NCBI GenBank assembly: GCA_015522385.1
Contig: WAMJ01000037.1
Coordinates: 1-64,000, forward strand
Direction of reading: 5' to 3'
From: Candidatus Heimdallarchaeota archaeon
GTDB taxonomy: Archaea > Asgardarchaeota > Heimdallarchaeia > Heimdallarchaeales > Kariarchaeaceae
DNA length: 64,000 nt
This document shows, piece by piece, positions 63,080 through 64,000 of the stretch; within the stretch, counting starts at the first letter, position 1, and each line of letters opens with the position of its first letter. A program made the translations under genes and the position numbers. The notes beneath the pieces were generated by a model, which had not been told where the DNA came from, did not search any database, and saw only the letters and a list, made by a program, of their open reading frames with translations.

Positions 63080-63388
63080 ATGTCTGATGCCAAGAGCCGG
63101 AAAAAACTTCTGAAATCATTTAAGAGATTCTTGGCATCGGATCTTCGTAATACAATTCTAATAGTACACTCCCACCCCACAGGATTCAGTGGGAAAGTGA
63201 CCGTCTACGCTGAGACGAAAAACATGCTGATCTACAAGCAGACAAAGGAAGGGATTGTGACCTACAAGATGCTCTCCAAGGACGGGATGATGGAGGTTGT
63301 CCTTGGAGGACAGAGGCTGAGATTCAGCGCCGTGTACCTCAGGGGTCTACCCCGAAGTAGGAGGAAGCGGAGGCTGAAGCTTTGGTAG
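63080..63388 (+). CDS. rnp1: RNase P protein component Rpp29 (POP4 family)
   Basis: 102 residues. The Sm-like barrel has NTILIVHSHPTGFSGKVTVYAETKNML, with C-terminal basic RRKRRLK. The gene lies between uL29 and uS17, the usual archaeal place for the RNase P subunit. It binds the RNase P RNA and helps 5'-tRNA processing. Confidence 0.9.
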   Translation: MSDAKSRKKLLKSFKRFLASDLRNTILIVHSHPTGFSGKVTVYAETKNMLIYKQTKEGIVTYKMLSKDGMMEVVLGGQRLRFSAVYLRGLPRSRRKRRLKLW

Positions 63389-63589
63389 GGCGTTATCTTT
63401 CACCTTCCTTTTAAAGATATGAATCCGAAATTGTTCTGACATGGCCGTGTGCTATGCCTTTTCCTGACAGTGATATGTGGCTTTCAGATAGGTCAGGGTT
63501 CTGTAATTGTTCACCTCGGCAATTAAATGGCTACATATTGAAGCAAAGTGAATTAGGTATCGCATGGCAACATACCCGAGGTATGAAAA
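63389..63589. other. Gap within the ribosomal cluster
   Basis: About 200 bases between Rpp29 and uS17, longer than usual for this cluster. Contains a TATA-like TTTTAAAG near 63411-63418 and no clear open frame; a small RNA or internal promoter is possible. Confidence 0.3.
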
Positions 63590-63928
63590 ATGGCTAGAAA
63601 AAGTAGAACAATTGGTGTAGATGCCAACCCACCAGAGAAAGTCTGTGAGGACCCGAAATGTCCATGGGATGGATCTCTGAAAGTACGTGGTCGTGTATTC
63701 GAAGGCCGCGTCGTCAGTACCAAAATGAATCACACTGTTGTCGTCCGACGTGACTACAACCACTTGGTAAGAAAATACAACAGGTACGAGTCGAGGAAAG
63801 GAGTGGTGAGCGCTCACCAGCCTCCATGCATCGACCTTAAACCTGGAGACAAAGTGAGAGCGATGGAGTGCAGACCACTCTCGAAGAGTAAGTCCTTCGT
63901 CGTGATCGAGAGAGTAGGGAGTGACTGA
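63590..63928 (+). CDS. rps17: Small ribosomal subunit protein uS17
   Basis: 112 residues. GRVFEGRVVSTKMNHTVVVRRDYNHLVRKYNRYESRKGVVSAHQPP is diagnostic of uS17, including the RKYxRYE motif. ATG 63590. It is followed at two bases by uL14. Confidence 0.96.
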   Translation: MARKSRTIGVDANPPEKVCEDPKCPWDGSLKVRGRVFEGRVVSTKMNHTVVVRRDYNHLVRKYNRYESRKGVVSAHQPPCIDLKPGDKVRAMECRPLSKSKSFVVIERVGSD

Positions 63929-63930
63929 AG

Positions 63931-64000
63931 ATGGCAAAACGTAAATCAGCAGGAACACCAAGAGTAAGGTCTGCCAACGGCATTCAGGTTGGGACCAAGA
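63931..64000 (+). CDS. rpl14: Large ribosomal subunit protein uL14, partial
   Basis: 23 codons to the window edge (MAKRKSAGTPRVRSANGIQV...). Position after uS17 and the basic N-terminus fit uL14. Only the start can be seen. Confidence 0.8.
   Translation, partial: MAKRKSAGTPRVRSANGIQVGTK

Overview
The window is an archaeal chromosome segment, and the gene content points to an Asgard archaeon, possibly of the Heimdallarchaeia side (the class is inference). Archaeal identity rests on the two-subunit GatDE amidotransferase, an archaeosine-type tRNA-guanine transglycosylase, aIF5A, an LSm protein, eL37, an A-type ATP synthase subunit D, an AglB/STT3 oligosaccharyltransferase, and the order uS19-uL22-uS3-uL29-Rpp29-uS17-uL14. 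The Asgard flavour comes from a Rab-like small GTPase, a longin-like protein, a leucine-rich-repeat protein, a nuclease-helicase ending in a RING-like zinc domain, and very long orphan proteins. Many starts have a TATA-like box about 25 bases upstream and little or no leader, so leaderless mRNAs seem common.

Layout. 0-3.3 kb: a partial gene at the left edge, tRNA-Gly(CCC), a longin-like/membrane-protein pair and an orphan adenine DNA methyltransferase. 3.3-13.3 kb: amidohydrolase, an orphan protein, a 912-residue coiled-coil protein with a TrmB-like N-terminus, a three-gene ABC-2 exporter, an S9 peptidase and a Nudix hydrolase. 13.5-18.2 kb: the small GTPase and, divergently, a 1322-residue protein that looks like a STAND NTPase with a broken P-loop. 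18.2-27.9 kb: NAD(P)HX epimerase, two small proteins, a glutaredoxin-thioredoxin reductase fusion, type IA topoisomerase, a PlsC acyltransferase, an alpha/beta hydrolase, ATP synthase D with an overlapping partner, a thiamine-binding protein and a radical SAM/SPASM enzyme.

27.9-36.4 kb holds a surface-glycoprotein locus: three overlapping or abutting genes for secreted or membrane-anchored beta-sandwich proteins, one with a class III (pilin-type) signal and about eight tandem repeats carrying N-glycosylation sequons, divergent from the oligosaccharyltransferase likely to glycosylate them. 36.4-47 kb: eL37, a second Nudix protein, aIF5A, an HD phosphohydrolase, an LRR protein, two HxlR regulators, a sulfurtransferase, class I aldolase and TgtA. 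47-57 kb: LSm, GatD, GatE, the Cas4/Dna2-like nuclease-helicase, a cupin-like protein, PadR, a pilin-like protein and a ThiL-like kinase.

57.1-60.8 kb is an AT-rich accessory island with a three-gene overlapping cassette ending in a HEPN-like protein, about 1.3 kb without a convincing gene, and an orphan protein. 60.9 kb to the end is the ribosomal protein cluster, entered directly at uS19 without uL3, uL4, uL23 and uL2 before it.

Three genes (alpha/beta hydrolase, HEPN-like protein, uS3) have no AUG, and two have no GUG or UUG either, at the place where their conserved N-terminus begins. The most promising undescribed items are the dead-P-loop giant protein beside a Rab-like GTPase, the glycoprotein/AglB locus, the HEPN cassette, the TrmB-coiled-coil protein and the RING-ended nuclease-helicase. 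No CRISPR array, insertion sequence or replication origin was recognised.
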